Origin: Chitinimonas koreensis
Lineage (GTDB): Bacteria > Pseudomonadota > Gammaproteobacteria > Burkholderiales > Chitinimonadaceae
Assembly: GCF_014353015.1 (NCBI RefSeq)
Contig: NZ_CP060704.1
Span: 2,939,001-3,003,000, forward strand
DNA: 64,000 nucleotides
Reading direction: 5' to 3'
Shown here: positions 34,545-43,419 of the stretch, piece after piece
How positions within the stretch are numbered: position 1 is the first letter of the stretch
Layout: every line of letters begins with the position of its first letter
Program-made: the position numbers and the translations under genes
Notes under the pieces: model-generated
What the model saw: only the letters and a program-made list of their open reading frames with translations
Told to the model about the DNA's origin: nothing
Database searches by the model: none

Positions 34545-35456
34545 CTATTCCCCCGCCGCCACCGCCTCGAACTTCCCCACCAGGAAATCCAGCAGCCCGC
34601 GCACCCGCTGCGGCAGGTACTTGCTGCCGAGATAGACCGCATTGAGCGGCGCCGCCTCGCAGCGATAGCCAGCCAGCAGCGCCACCAGCCGGCCCTGCCG
34701 CAGATCGTCGGCCAGGTCGAGCGCCGACTTGCAGACGATGCCGGCGCCCTCGACCGCCCATTGCCGCACCAGCGCGCTGTCGTCGGCGCAGCGGTCGCCG
34801 CGGATCGGCACCGCGATCGCCTTCTTGCCCTCGTAGAACGTCCATGCCGTGCGCTGGCGGCCACCGCTGTAGAAGCTCAGGCAGTTGTGCCGCGCCAGCT
34901 CCTGCGGGGTCCGCGGCTCGCCGCGCGCCGCCAGGTAGGCCGGCGCGGCGCAGACCAGCTGGCGCGCCTGGTACAGCCGGCGCGCCACCAGCCGGGCGTC
35001 CTGCAGCGCGCCGTAGCGCAGCGCCAGGTCGACCTTGTCGCGCAGCAGATCGTGCAGGCCGTCGGACACGTGCAGCACCAGCCGCACCGCCGGATGCAGG
35101 CGCAGGAATTCGTCGAGCCAGGGCGACAGCACGGTGCGCGCCAGGTCGGACGGCGCGGCCAGGTGGACGTCGCCCGAGAGGCCGCGGCCGGCTGCGATGC
35201 GCGCCTCGCCGTCGGCCAGCGCGGCGAAGGCCTGCTCGCAGCTGTCGCGGAACTGCTCGCCTTCGGGCGTCAGCCGCAGCGCGCGCGTCGAGCGCTCGAA
35301 CAGGCGCACCTGCAGCGCCGCCTCCAGCCGCTTGATCGCGGCGCTGGCGGCCGCCGGGGTGATCAGCAGCTGGCGCGCCGCGGTACTGAAGCTGCCGCTG
35401 TCGGCAGCGCGCAGGAACAGCTGGAGATCGGCCAGGCTGTAGCCTTTGGGAGTCAT
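34545..35456 (-). CDS. LysR-family transcriptional regulator
   Basis: 303 residues. Helix-turn-helix near residues 7-50 (LQLFLRAADSGSFSTAARQLLITPAAASAAIKRLEAALQVRLFER), then the effector domain (GDVHLAAPSDLARTVLSPWLDEF). It is divergent from the DUF1993/GST pair at 35574 with about 115 bp between starts, so that pair is its likely target. It resembles the group of LysR proteins linked to redox or electrophile stress, but no inducer can be read. Confidence 0.92.
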   Translation of the reverse strand: MTPKGYSLADLQLFLRAADSGSFSTAARQLLITPAAASAAIKRLEAALQVRLFERSTRALRLTPEGEQFRDSCEQAFAALADGEARIAAGRGLSGDVHLAAPSDLARTVLSPWLDEFLRLHPAVRLVLHVSDGLHDLLRDKVDLALRYGALQDARLVARRLYQARQLVCAAPAYLAARGEPRTPQELARHNCLSFYSGGRQRTAWTFYEGKKAIAVPIRGDRCADDSALVRQWAVEGAGIVCKSALDLADDLRQGRLVALLAGYRCEAAPLNAVYLGSKYLPQRVRGLLDFLVGKFEAVAAGE

Positions 35457-35573
35457 GGGCGGGTTCTCGCGGCTTTCAAATGGATATTGAAACTGAATGA
35501 ATCCGGCGCACGATTATCAATCTGCCCCCGCAGCCGCACAATGCAGCCGTCTCCTCTGCCCGGCTTACCGCCC

Positions 35574-36131
35574 ATGCCCACGCTCCACGCCGCCGCCGTC
35601 CCGGTGTTCCGCCGCTATCTCGCCCGGCTCGCCGCCCTGCTCGACCAGGCCGAAACCCATGCCGCGGCGCACGGCCTGCCGCCGGCCGAACTCTGGCAGG
35701 CGCGGCTGGCCGACGACATGCTGCCCTTCCATGCCCAGGTCCGGACCACCGCCGACTTCGCGCTGCGCAGCGCCGCCGCGCTAGCCGGCATCGCCAAGCC
35801 GGACTACGGCCCGCTCGCGGCCGACGGCCCGGCGCTGCGCGCGCGCATCGCCCAGGTCGACGCCTTCCTGGCCGCCCTGCCGCCCGAGCGCTTCGTCGCC
35901 GAGGACAGCATGATCGTCAGCCAGGCCGGCGAGGCCGCGCTCACGCTGCCGGCCGCGGTCTTCCTGCTGCATTACGCGCTGCCGAACTTCGTCTTCCACC
36001 TGACCGCCGCCTACGCGATCCTGCGCCGGCACGGCGTGCCGATCGGCAAGGCCGATTTCGACGGCTTCCATGCCTACCCGGCGCCCGCCGGGAGAACCGT
36101 CGCTGATTCACTGCCCCCGGAGCGCCCATGA
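35574..36131 (+). CDS. DUF1993 family protein
   Basis: 185 residues. The family signature lies at the C-terminus: LPNFVFHLTAAYAILRRHGVPIGKADFDG; the N-terminus has VPVFRRYLARLAALLDQAETHAAAHG. The fold is related to DinB-like four-helix bundles. ATG 35574 is preferred; an in-frame ATG at 35541 would add eleven residues. The stop overlaps the GST start (ATGA), so the two are translationally coupled. Confidence 0.88.
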   Translation: MPTLHAAAVPVFRRYLARLAALLDQAETHAAAHGLPPAELWQARLADDMLPFHAQVRTTADFALRSAAALAGIAKPDYGPLAADGPALRARIAQVDAFLAALPPERFVAEDSMIVSQAGEAALTLPAAVFLLHYALPNFVFHLTAAYAILRRHGVPIGKADFDGFHAYPAPAGRTVADSLPPERP

Positions 36132-36778
36132 TCGACCTCTACACCGCCGCCACGCCCAACGGCTTCAAGATCAGCATTGCGCTGGAGGAGCTCGGCCTGC
36201 CCTACCGGCTGATCGCGCTCGACCTGGCCGCGCTCGAGCAGAAGCGGCCGGAATTCCTCGCCATCAATCCCAACGGCCGCATCCCGGCCATCGTCGACCA
36301 CGACAACGACGGCTTCGCGGTGTTCGAATCGGGCGCCATCCTGCTCTACCTGGCCGAACGCAGCGGCCGGCTGCTGCCGAGCGACCCCAAGCTGCGCTCG
36401 CAGGCGATCCAGTGGCTGATGTTCCAGATGGGCGGGGTGGGACCGATGATGGGCCAGGCCAACGTGTTCTACCGCTACCTGCCGGAGAAGATCCCGCTGG
36501 CGATCGCGCGCTACCAGAAGGAAGGCCGCCGCCTGTTCGAGGTGCTGGACGGCCGGCTGGCGCAGCGCGACTACCTGGCCGACGAATACAGCATCGCCGA
36601 CATCGCGACCTGGCCCTGGGTGCGCGGCCACGACTGGAGCGGCATTCCGATCGACGGGCTGGATCACCTGCAGGCCTGGATGGCGCGCATGGCGGCACGG
36701 CCGGCCTGCCAGCGCGGCATCATGCTGCCGCCGTCGCGGCCGGCGCCGGAGGGCGTGCTCAATATGGTGGTGCGCTAG
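36128..36778 (+). CDS. Glutathione S-transferase (YfcG/YghU-like)
   Basis: 216 residues. Thioredoxin-fold N-terminal domain (MIDLYTAATPNGFKISIALEELGLPYRLI; INPNGRIPAIVDHDNDGFAVFESGAILLYLAE), where NPNGRIPAI and ESGAI are the glutathione-binding parts, and an all-helical C-terminal domain. It lacks a long N-terminal extension and resembles the nu-class YfcG enzymes, which act as disulfide-bond reductases. Coupled to the DUF1993 gene; the pair probably responds to the divergent LysR regulator. Confidence 0.92.
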   Translation: MIDLYTAATPNGFKISIALEELGLPYRLIALDLAALEQKRPEFLAINPNGRIPAIVDHDNDGFAVFESGAILLYLAERSGRLLPSDPKLRSQAIQWLMFQMGGVGPMMGQANVFYRYLPEKIPLAIARYQKEGRRLFEVLDGRLAQRDYLADEYSIADIATWPWVRGHDWSGIPIDGLDHLQAWMARMAARPACQRGIMLPPSRPAPEGVLNMVVR

Positions 36779-36822
36779 GGGAAGCGGAGAGAGGAACGCG
36801 CTCAGGATCGCGGGCAGCTTTA

Positions 36823-36891
36823 TGTAGGCCGGGCTTCATGCCCGACAGCGATCTCGATCGGCGGCGCTGTCGGGCGTAAAGCCCGACCTAC
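36823..36891. repeat. REP-like palindrome, type 2
   Basis: GTAGGCCGGGCTTCATGCCC and the inverse GGGCGTAAAGCCCGACCTAC around a short centre. The unit GTAGGTCGGGCTTTACGCCC recurs at 60033. A short relative, GGACTGAAGTCC, follows at about 36904. Confidence 0.85.
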
Positions 36892-36947
36892 GAGGTCGCA
36901 GCCGGACTGAAGTCCGACCTGCACGGGCCACGGCCACCTGGGTCGAT

Positions 36948-37015
36948 GTAGGAGCGGCTTCAGCCGCGAATGGCTGCAGTGCGCTGCCGGCCATTCGCGG
37001 CTTCAGCTGCTCGTG
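36948..37015. repeat. REP-like palindrome, type 1
   Basis: GTAGGAGCGGCTTCAGCCGC paired with ATTCGCGGCTTCAGCTGCTC; the right half is diverged (TTCAGCTGCTCGTGC). It lies between the GST gene and the tail of the hydrolase gene. Confidence 0.85.
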
Positions 37016-37074
37016 CATGCTTGCAAACGGCCAGCGGCCGCCCTGCCTGAAATTTCCGGTTGCGGCAGCGCTGC

Positions 37075-38151
37075 TCACGGCGCCGCGAAAAAGCCGTCGA
37101 TCAGTTCCGGCGAGACCTCGGCCAGCGTGGCCGGCGTCCAGCGCGGCGCGCCATCCTTGTCCACCAGCAGCGCGCGCACGCCCTCGGCGAAATCGGGGTG
37201 GCGGCAGCACTGGCGCGACAGCGTCAGCTCCATCTCGAACACCTCGCGCAGCGACAGCTGGCGCGCCCGCCGCTGCGCCTCGACGATCAGCCGCATCGAG
37301 GTCGGCGAGCCGGCCGCCAGCTTCTGCGCGCCGCTGCGCAGCCAGTCGTCGCTGCCTTCGTAATGGCTGATGGCGGCGACCATCTCGTCGAGGCTGTCGT
37401 AATCGGTCAGCGACTGGATCGCGTCGAAGTGCGCGCGTACCGGCGAAGGCGCCAGTTCCGGCACCGTGGCGCGCGACAGCTCGCGCAGATGGCTCGACAG
37501 CAGGCGCTTGTCGGCCTCGCCCTCGCCGTGCCAGGCCAGGCCCGCCAGGCCCTCGAGCAGGCCGCCGCGCAAGGCGGACGGCAGCACGAAGTCGGCCAGG
37601 CCCAGGTAGCGCGCATCGGCCGCGTTGAGGCTGGCGCCGGTCAGGCCCAGGTAGATGCCGAGCCGGCCCGGCAACCGGTTGAGGAACCACGAGCCACCGA
37701 CGTCCGGATACAGGCCGATGGTGATCTCGGGCATGGCGATGCGGGTGCGCTCGGTCGCCACCCGGTGGCTGGCGCCCGCCATCAGGCCGAGCCCGCCGCC
37801 CATCACGATGCCTTGGCCCCAGGCCAGGATCGGCTTGGGATAGGTATGGATCGCGTAGTCGAGCGCGTATTCCTCGGCGAAGAAGGCGTCGGTGACGGCG
37901 TAGTCGCGGTCGCGGATGGCGTGGTACAGCGTCACCACGTCGCCGCCGGCGCAGAACGCCTTCTCGCCGGCGCCGCACAGCAGCACGCAGGCGACAGCCG
38001 GGTCGTCGCGCCAGGCCGCCAGCTGCGGCGCCAACAGCCGGATCATGTCGAGCGACAGCGCGTTGAGCGACTTCTCGGCATTGAGCGTGGCGACCGCGAC
38101 CTGGCGGCCGCCGGCGGCCGGGTGCAGCGCGAACAGGACGGATTGGGTCAT
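37075..38151 (-). CDS. 3-hydroxyisobutyryl-CoA hydrolase-like crotonase-fold enzyme
   Basis: 358 residues, longer than a plain enoyl-CoA hydratase and matching the HIBYL-CoA hydrolase group that acts in valine breakdown. The oxyanion-hole regions are AFCAGGDVVTLY (about residues 66-77) and GIVMGGGLGLMAGASHRVATE; the catalytic Glu/Asp follow in MPEITIGLYPDVGGSWFLNRL. The C-terminal ECH_2 extension is complete. The enoyl-CoA hydratase-like gene at 38183-38958 is encoded directly upstream on the same strand with a 31-bp gap, so the two are probably co-transcribed. Confidence 0.88.
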   Translation of the reverse strand: MTQSVLFALHPAAGGRQVAVATLNAEKSLNALSLDMIRLLAPQLAAWRDDPAVACVLLCGAGEKAFCAGGDVVTLYHAIRDRDYAVTDAFFAEEYALDYAIHTYPKPILAWGQGIVMGGGLGLMAGASHRVATERTRIAMPEITIGLYPDVGGSWFLNRLPGRLGIYLGLTGASLNAADARYLGLADFVLPSALRGGLLEGLAGLAWHGEGEADKRLLSSHLRELSRATVPELAPSPVRAHFDAIQSLTDYDSLDEMVAAISHYEGSDDWLRSGAQKLAAGSPTSMRLIVEAQRRARQLSLREVFEMELTLSRQCCRHPDFAEGVRALLVDKDGAPRWTPATLAEVSPELIDGFFAAP

Positions 38152-38182
38152 GGCGTTCCTCGCGATGGCGCCGCGGTGCGGA

Positions 38183-38958
38183 TCAACGGTTCTTCCAGCT
38201 CGGCGCGCGCTTCTCGAGGAAGGCGGCGACGCCCTCGCGCTGGTCTTCGGTATCGAACAGATCGACGAACTTCTCGCGTTCAAGCGGCAGCGCCGACCAC
38301 ATCGGCTGGCTGCGCGCCGCCTGGATCAGCTGCTTGCAGGCCGCCACCGACGACGGGCTCTGCTTGGCCACCTTCTCGGCCAGCGCCAGCGCCTTGTCGC
38401 GGGCGGTGCCGGCCGGCACCACTTCCTCGACCAGGCCGATGCGCAGCGCGGTCGGCGCATCGATGCGCTCGCCGCACAGGATCATGCGCTTGGCCCAGCC
38501 CTCGCCGATCAGCCAGGGCAGGTGCTGGGTGCCGAGGCCGCCGGGCAACAGGCCGACGCTGGCCTCGGGCAGCGCCATCACCGCGTGCTCCTCGGCGATG
38601 CGGATGTCGCAGGCCATCGCGGCCTCGAGCCCGCCGCCCATGGCGTAGCCGTTGATCGCGGCGATGCTGACGCCGCGGAAGCGCGCCAGCGTCTCGAAGG
38701 CCTGGCCGAAGTAAGTGATCATGCGGCGCGCGCGCGCCTTGTCGCCGTCGGCGAACACGTTGAGGTCGGCGCCGGCGCTGAAGAACTTGGGGCCCTGGCC
38801 GGTCAACACCAGCGCATAGATCTCGCGGTCGGCGTCGAGCGACTCGACCAGCGCCTTCAGCGCCGGCAGGCTGTCCTCGGTCCAGGTATTGGCGGGGGAT
38901 TCTGGATGGTGACGAGCGCGGTATGCCCGATGCGCTCGTAGTGGAGTTGCTCGCTCAC
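38183..38958 (-). CDS. Enoyl-CoA hydratase/isomerase, frameshift near the N-terminus
   Basis: About 258 residues. Starts at GTG 38958 with AGGAGA six bases upstream (MSEQLHYERIGHTALVTIQNPP). The frame breaks at about 38896, where CCCCCGCCAATACC needs one more base to read PPANTWTEDSL. Crotonase motifs are intact: FFSAGADLNVFADGDK, INGYAMGGGLEAAMACDIRIAEE and MALPEASVGLLPGGLGTQHL with the catalytic Glu. It is first in a probable operon with the hydrolase gene, consistent with branched-chain or fatty-acid breakdown. Confidence 0.87.
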
Positions 38959-39103
38959 GTCGTCTCCTGGGGGATTCTTGGCCGGCCGACACTATAGCGC
39001 CAAGCCACCGGCGCGCGCAGCGATTGACGCTGGCGAGCGTTTGTCGCCACACTCGCGGGCGGCGACATTTCGTTGTCAAACTACAAATAGAGAGACCACA
39101 CCC

Positions 39104-39448
39104 ATGCGTACCCTCGTCCTTCTCGCCGCCCTGCTCAGCGCAGGCGCCCTCGCTGCCGAACCGGCCAAGCACGGCTGCACCCAGCCGCCCATGCTGAAGG
39201 AAGGCGCCAAAAAGGCCGAGGCCGATGCCTTCAACGCCAGCTACAAGGCTTATGGCGACTGCATCAACGACTTCATCGCCGCCCAGAACGCCATCATCGA
39301 CGCCCAGAGCGCCATCGCCGAACAGGCCAAGGCCACGGCCAGGGCGGCCATCGCCACCGGCAAGGCGGCGATCGAAGTCGGCGGCGCCGCCAAGGCCGAG
39401 CTCGACGCTTACAACGCCCAGTTCGAAGCGCTGCACAAGAAGAAATAA
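39104..39448 (+). CDS. Small secreted Cys-pair protein, copy 1
   Basis: 114 residues. Signal peptide MRTLVLLAALLSAGALA, then AEPAKHGCTQPP. The mature part is helical and Ala/Lys-rich, with a second Cys in YGDCINDFIAAQNAIIDAQ; the two Cys may form a disulfide. Paralogous to the gene at 39552 in leader, in AEPAKHGCT and in YGDC. The upstream block ATTGACGC...TCGCCACACTCGCGG (39023-39058) is also shared. Function unknown. Confidence 0.8.
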   Translation: MRTLVLLAALLSAGALAAEPAKHGCTQPPMLKEGAKKAEADAFNASYKAYGDCINDFIAAQNAIIDAQSAIAEQAKATARAAIATGKAAIEVGGAAKAELDAYNAQFEALHKKK

Positions 39449-39551
39449 GCAGTAGTAATACTACTCACCCACAGTAGCGGCGCGGCGGGCAATTGACGCA
39501 TACGTCAACATATCGCCACACTCGCGGCCTCTTCACCCGAAAGGACGCACC

Positions 39552-39835
39552 ATGGCACGCATCGCCCTCCTCGCCGCCGCCCTGCTGCTGGCCGGCACCG
39601 CCGCAGCCGCCGAACCGGCCAAGCACGGCTGCACCGCCCCGAGCATCCGGGCCGGATGGCCAGCGACAACCAGCAGAAGGTCTTCAACAAGAAGAACAAG
39701 GAATACGGCGACTGCATGAAGAAGTACATCGCCGACCAGCAGGCCGTGATCCAGGCCGCGACCGACGCCGCCAACGCCGCGATCAACGAATTCAACGAAT
39801 ACGCCAAGAAGATCAACGCGCTGGCCGAGGAATAA
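39552..39835 (+). CDS. Small secreted Cys-pair protein, copy 2, single-base frameshift
   Basis: About 94 residues. Signal peptide MARIALLAAALLLAGTAAA, then AEPAKHGCTAP. The frame is lost at about 39640-39655 (CATCCGGGCCGG) and resumes in another phase with MASDNQQKVFNKKNKEYGDCMKKYIADQQAVIQAATDAANAAINEFNEYAKKINALAEE, matching copy 1. The upstream block at 39492-39527 repeats that of copy 1, so the promoter was duplicated with the gene. Confidence 0.78.
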
Positions 39836-39871
39836 GCGCCGGCCCCGAACGGACGACGGACGGGCCGTGGC

Positions 39872-40521
39872 TCAGGCAAGCTGATCGCGGCCCGCCTCCG
39901 GCGCGGCGGCGTCGCCGCGCAATGCATGCGCCAGGCCCTGGCTCGCCGCCAGCGCGCCCTCCGACCAGCCGCGCAGGCCGCGTTCCGCCGCGGCGCCCAG
40001 TTCTCCACCATCTCGCAAGCGAAGCTCGCCGCATCGGGCGCCGCCGGCGCCAGCCGAGCGATGCCCTGGCCGTCGCCGACGCCGAGCTTCATGCCGAGCG
40101 CGCGCGCCAGTTCGATCAATTCCGTGTTGTAGGGCAGGAAGTACATCACCACCTCGGCCACGCCGAGGTTGCGCGCATGCAGCACGGCACGCGCCAGCAT
40201 GCGGCCGGCCACGCCCTGGCGGCGGCGGTCGGCGTCGACGCTGACGCCGATCTCGGCGATGCGGCCGCCGGGCTCGACCGCCAGCTGGGTCAGGCCGATC
40301 AGGCGGCGTTCGCCGTCGACCGTGGCGTGGACGCCGTAGAAGGCGTCGCGGCCGAAATCGAGCCGCTCGAGGTAGCGCTCGATCACCGCGTCCTCGGCCG
40401 GCTGGGCGAAGCGCTGGACACGGTCGGCGGCGTCGAGCCGCAGCAGGTGGGCCCGCATGGCGGGCAGGTCGGCTCGGCTCAGCAGGCCGACGAAGGGGGG
40501 CAGATCGGTATGGGCGGACAT
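39872..40521 (-). CDS. GNAT-family N-acetyltransferase, frameshift near the C-terminus
   Basis: About 215 residues. Acetyl-CoA site GVSVDADRRRQGVAGRMLARAVLHARNLGV (RRQGVAG loop) and LPYNTELIELARALGMKLG downstream. After CEMVENWA the frame shifts at about 40000; restoring one base gives AAERGLRGWSEGALAASQGLAHALRGDAAAPEAGRDQLA, a plausible helical end. The start is the ATG at 40521. It stands alone with a 430-bp upstream region that carries a REP. Confidence 0.82.
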
Positions 40522-40951
40522 GGCGACTCCTTGGCGAGCATCGGGCCGTGTCGTCTCCTCGCCCGGTTCTGGCCGGGCGTTTGCGCGTGCGCTTGTAGTG
40601 TCTTGATCGATGGTGCGGCGCAATAGTTGCCGAGTATCCGGATCGCGCGAGCGCTAGCAAGACTGCGGCAAACCCCGATGTTGCGGCGCCACAACCGGCT
40701 CGCCGGGCCGGTTCGAGCAAACAGGCCGCCTTGCGACCGGACATGTCGTCGGCATACCACAGTCGCCGTTCGTCGGCTGCCGGCGTTCAGGGTCGATCGA
40801 ACGCCGACTTGGCAGCCATATCCGTAGGAGCGGCTTCAGCTGCGAATGGCGCCGGTCGTCATCCGCCATTCGCGGCTGAAGCCGCTCCTACAAGCTCGCC
40901 CATCCTGCGTCCCACAGGATGAATGGCCGCACCGTGCAGGCTTCGGATACC
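40522..40951. other. Intergenic region between the GNAT gene and tldD
   Basis: No gene seen. It includes the type 1 REP at 40824-40891. The rest shows no family features in any frame. Confidence 0.4.
40824..40891. repeat. REP-like palindrome, type 1
   Basis: GTAGGAGCGGCTTCAGCTGC and the inverse ATTCGCGGCTGAAGCCGCTC around a 24-bp centre. It differs from the canonical left arm by one base (CTGC for CCGC). Confidence 0.9.
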
Positions 40952-42403
40952 TCAGGCGGTCCCGCCCACCGTCAGCCCGCCGTCGATCCGCACCGTCGGC
41001 TGGCCGACGCCGACCGGCACGCTCTGGCCTTCCTTGCCGCAGGTGCCGACGCCCGGGTCGAGCTTCAGGTCGTTGCCGATCAGGCCGACCCGCGTCAGCA
41101 CGTCGGGGCCGTTGCCGATCAGCGTGGCGCCGCGCACCGGGTACTGGATCTTGCCGTCCTCGACCCAGTAGGCCTCGCTGGCCGAGAACACGAACTTGCC
41201 GCTGGTGATGTCGACCTGGCCGCCGCCGAAGTTGACCGCGTACAGCCCGCGCTTGATCGAGGCGATGATCTCCTCGGGCTCGGCCGTGCCGCCCATCATC
41301 ACGGTATTGGTCATGCGCGGCATCGGGATATGGGCATAGCTCTCGCGGCGGCCGTTGCCGGTCGGCGCCACCTTCATCAGCCGCGCGTTGAGGCTGTCCT
41401 GCAGATAGCCTTGCAGCACGCCGTCCTCGATCAGCACGGTGCGCTGGGTCGGATTGCCCTCGTCGTCGACATTGAGCGAGCCGCGCCGGTCGGGGATGGT
41501 GCCGTCGTCGACCACCGTGACCCCCTTGGCGGCCACCCGCTGGCCGACCAGGCCGGCGAAGGCCGAGCTGCCCTTGCGGTTGAAATCGCCTTCGAGGCCG
41601 TGACCGATCGCCTCGTGCAGCAGGATGCCGGGCCAGCCGCTGCCGAGCACCACCGGCATCTCGCCGGCCGGCGCCGGCCGCGCCTCGAGGTTGACCAGCG
41701 CCTGCCGCACCGCCTCGCGCGCGTACTCCTGCAGCCGCTCGACGGTGAAATACGCATAATCGAAGCGGCCGCCGCCGCCGACATGGGCCGACTCGCGCCG
41801 GCCGTTCTGCTCGACGATCACCTGCACGCCGACCCGCACCAGCGGCCGCACGTCGGCGGCGCGATGGCCGTCGTGGCGCGCCACCAGCATCACGTCGTAC
41901 TCGCCGGCCAGGCTGGCCATCACCTGGATCACCCGCGGGTCGAGCGTGCGCGCATAGCGCTCGACGCCCTCGAGCAGCGCCACCTTGTCGGCCTCCGCCA
42001 GGCTGGCCAGCGGGTCGATGCCCGGATACAGGCTGTGCGCCACGGTGCTGCGCACCGCCTGCACCCGGCCCGAGCCGCCCTGGCGGCCGATCGCGCGGGT
42101 GGCCTGGGCGGCCGAGCGCAGCGCGGCCAGGCTGATGTCGTCCGAGTAGGCGAAGGCGGTCTTCTCGCCGCTGACCACCCGCACGCCGACGCCCTGGTCG
42201 ATGTTGAAGCTACCCGACTTGACGATGCCCTCCTCCAGGCTCCAGCCCTCGGTGCGGCTGTACTGGAAGTAGAGGTCGGCGTAGTCGACGTCGCGGGCGA
42301 GGATGTCGGCGAACACCTGGTCGAGCGCGGCATCGTCGAGCCCGTAGGGGGCCAGCAGGTACTGGTCGGCCGCGGCGAGCGCCGAGGGAAGCGGAGCGTT
42401 CAT
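40952..42403 (-). CDS. tldD: Metalloprotease TldD
   Basis: 483 residues, the usual length. TldD forms a zinc-dependent peptidase with TldE (PmbA) that processes small modified peptides and antitoxins. The zinc-site region is WPGILLHEAIGHGLEGDFNRKG (HExxxH), followed by VVDDGTIPDRRGSLNVDDEG and the C-terminal GTCGKEGQSVPVGVGQPTVRIDGLTVGG-like segment. The partner gene is not in the window. A nitrilase-type gene lies upstream on the same strand, as in many proteobacteria. Confidence 0.96.
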   Translation of the reverse strand: MNAPLPSALAAADQYLLAPYGLDDAALDQVFADILARDVDYADLYFQYSRTEGWSLEEGIVKSGSFNIDQGVGVRVVSGEKTAFAYSDDISLAALRSAAQATRAIGRQGGSGRVQAVRSTVAHSLYPGIDPLASLAEADKVALLEGVERYARTLDPRVIQVMASLAGEYDVMLVARHDGHRAADVRPLVRVGVQVIVEQNGRRESAHVGGGGRFDYAYFTVERLQEYAREAVRQALVNLEARPAPAGEMPVVLGSGWPGILLHEAIGHGLEGDFNRKGSSAFAGLVGQRVAAKGVTVVDDGTIPDRRGSLNVDDEGNPTQRTVLIEDGVLQGYLQDSLNARLMKVAPTGNGRRESYAHIPMPRMTNTVMMGGTAEPEEIIASIKRGLYAVNFGGGQVDITSGKFVFSASEAYWVEDGKIQYPVRGATLIGNGPDVLTRVGLIGNDLKLDPGVGTCGKEGQSVPVGVGQPTVRIDGGLTVGGTA

Positions 42404-42506
42404 GATGGGTCCGTAGCTGCGCCGCCCGGTCGGGGCGGTGCGGATGAGTGGGGGATGAGGGTTCGAGCGGCGCGGCCGGGCGAGGTTCAGCGGCCGCGCC
42501 CCGGCG

Positions 42507-43364
42507 TCAGGCCAGCACGCGGTGGTCGAGCGCCGGCAGGCTCTGCCGCAGGCGCGCCTTGTAGTCGTTGTCGATGTCGGCCACCACCACGCCCGAGCCG
42601 CGCGGCAGGCGGTCGAGCACGATGCCCCAGGGGTCGACGATCATGCTGTCGCCGTGGGTCTCGCGGCCGTTGCGGTGGAAGCCGCCCTGGGCGCTGGCCA
42701 CCACGTAGGCGAGGTTCTCGATCGCGCGGGCGCGCACCAGGGTCTCCCAGTGGGCGCGGCCGGTGGTCTCGGTGAAGGCGGCCGGCACCACGATCAGGTC
42801 GACCGGCTGCATGCGCCGAAACATCTCGGGGAAGCGCAGGTCGTAGCAGATCGCCAGGCCGACCCGGCCGAACGGCGAATCGAACACCACGATGTCGCGG
42901 CCGGCCTCGATGGTGTTCTCCTCGCGGTACTTCTCGCCGTTCATCTCGAAGCCGAACAGGTGGATCTTGTCGTAGCGCGCCGCCAGCCGGCCCTGGTCGT
43001 CGAACACCAGCGTGCTGTTCTTGACCTTGGCCGGATCGTCGCACCACAGCGGCACCGAGCCGCCGATGATCCAGATGCCGAGCTTGGCGGCCAGGCGCGA
43101 CAGGAAGGTCTGGATCGGGCCCTCGCCCTCGCGCTCGCGCACGGCGACCTTGTCGACGTCCTTCAGGCCCATGATGGCGAAGTATTCGGGCAGCGCGACC
43201 AGGCGGGCGCCCTGCTTGGCGGCCATCTTGATCAGCACCTCGGCCTCGGCCAGGTTGGCTGCCACCGAGGGCCCGGACGCCATCTGCACGGCGGCGATGC
43301 GCAGGCCGCCCGAAGTGGCGGCACGCACGGCGGCCTGCTGGCTGGTATGGGCGCGGGTGGACAT
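42507..43364 (-). CDS. Carbon-nitrogen hydrolase (Nit1 / omega-amidase-like)
   Basis: 285 residues. The nitrilase triad is visible: Glu in RLVALPEYFAIMG, Lys in RYDKIHLFGFE and Cys in VGLAICYDLRFPEMFRR. Members of this subgroup deaminate alpha-ketoglutaramate or repair deaminated glutathione. Its place between yhdP and tldD matches the conserved proteobacterial order, so a shared operon is likely. The start at 43364 gives the normal length. Confidence 0.93.
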   Translation of the reverse strand: MSTRAHTSQQAAVRAATSGGLRIAAVQMASGPSVAANLAEAEVLIKMAAKQGARLVALPEYFAIMGLKDVDKVAVREREGEGPIQTFLSRLAAKLGIWIIGGSVPLWCDDPAKVKNSTLVFDDQGRLAARYDKIHLFGFEMNGEKYREENTIEAGRDIVVFDSPFGRVGLAICYDLRFPEMFRRMQPVDLIVVPAAFTETTGRAHWETLVRARAIENLAYVVASAQGGFHRNGRETHGDSMIVDPWGIVLDRLPRGSGVVVADIDNDYKARLRQSLPALDHRVLA

Positions 43365-43419
43365 GGCGGGACTCCTTGGAATTCGATGCGCCGCGGCAGC
43401 GGCGATCGCGTTGCGGAAA

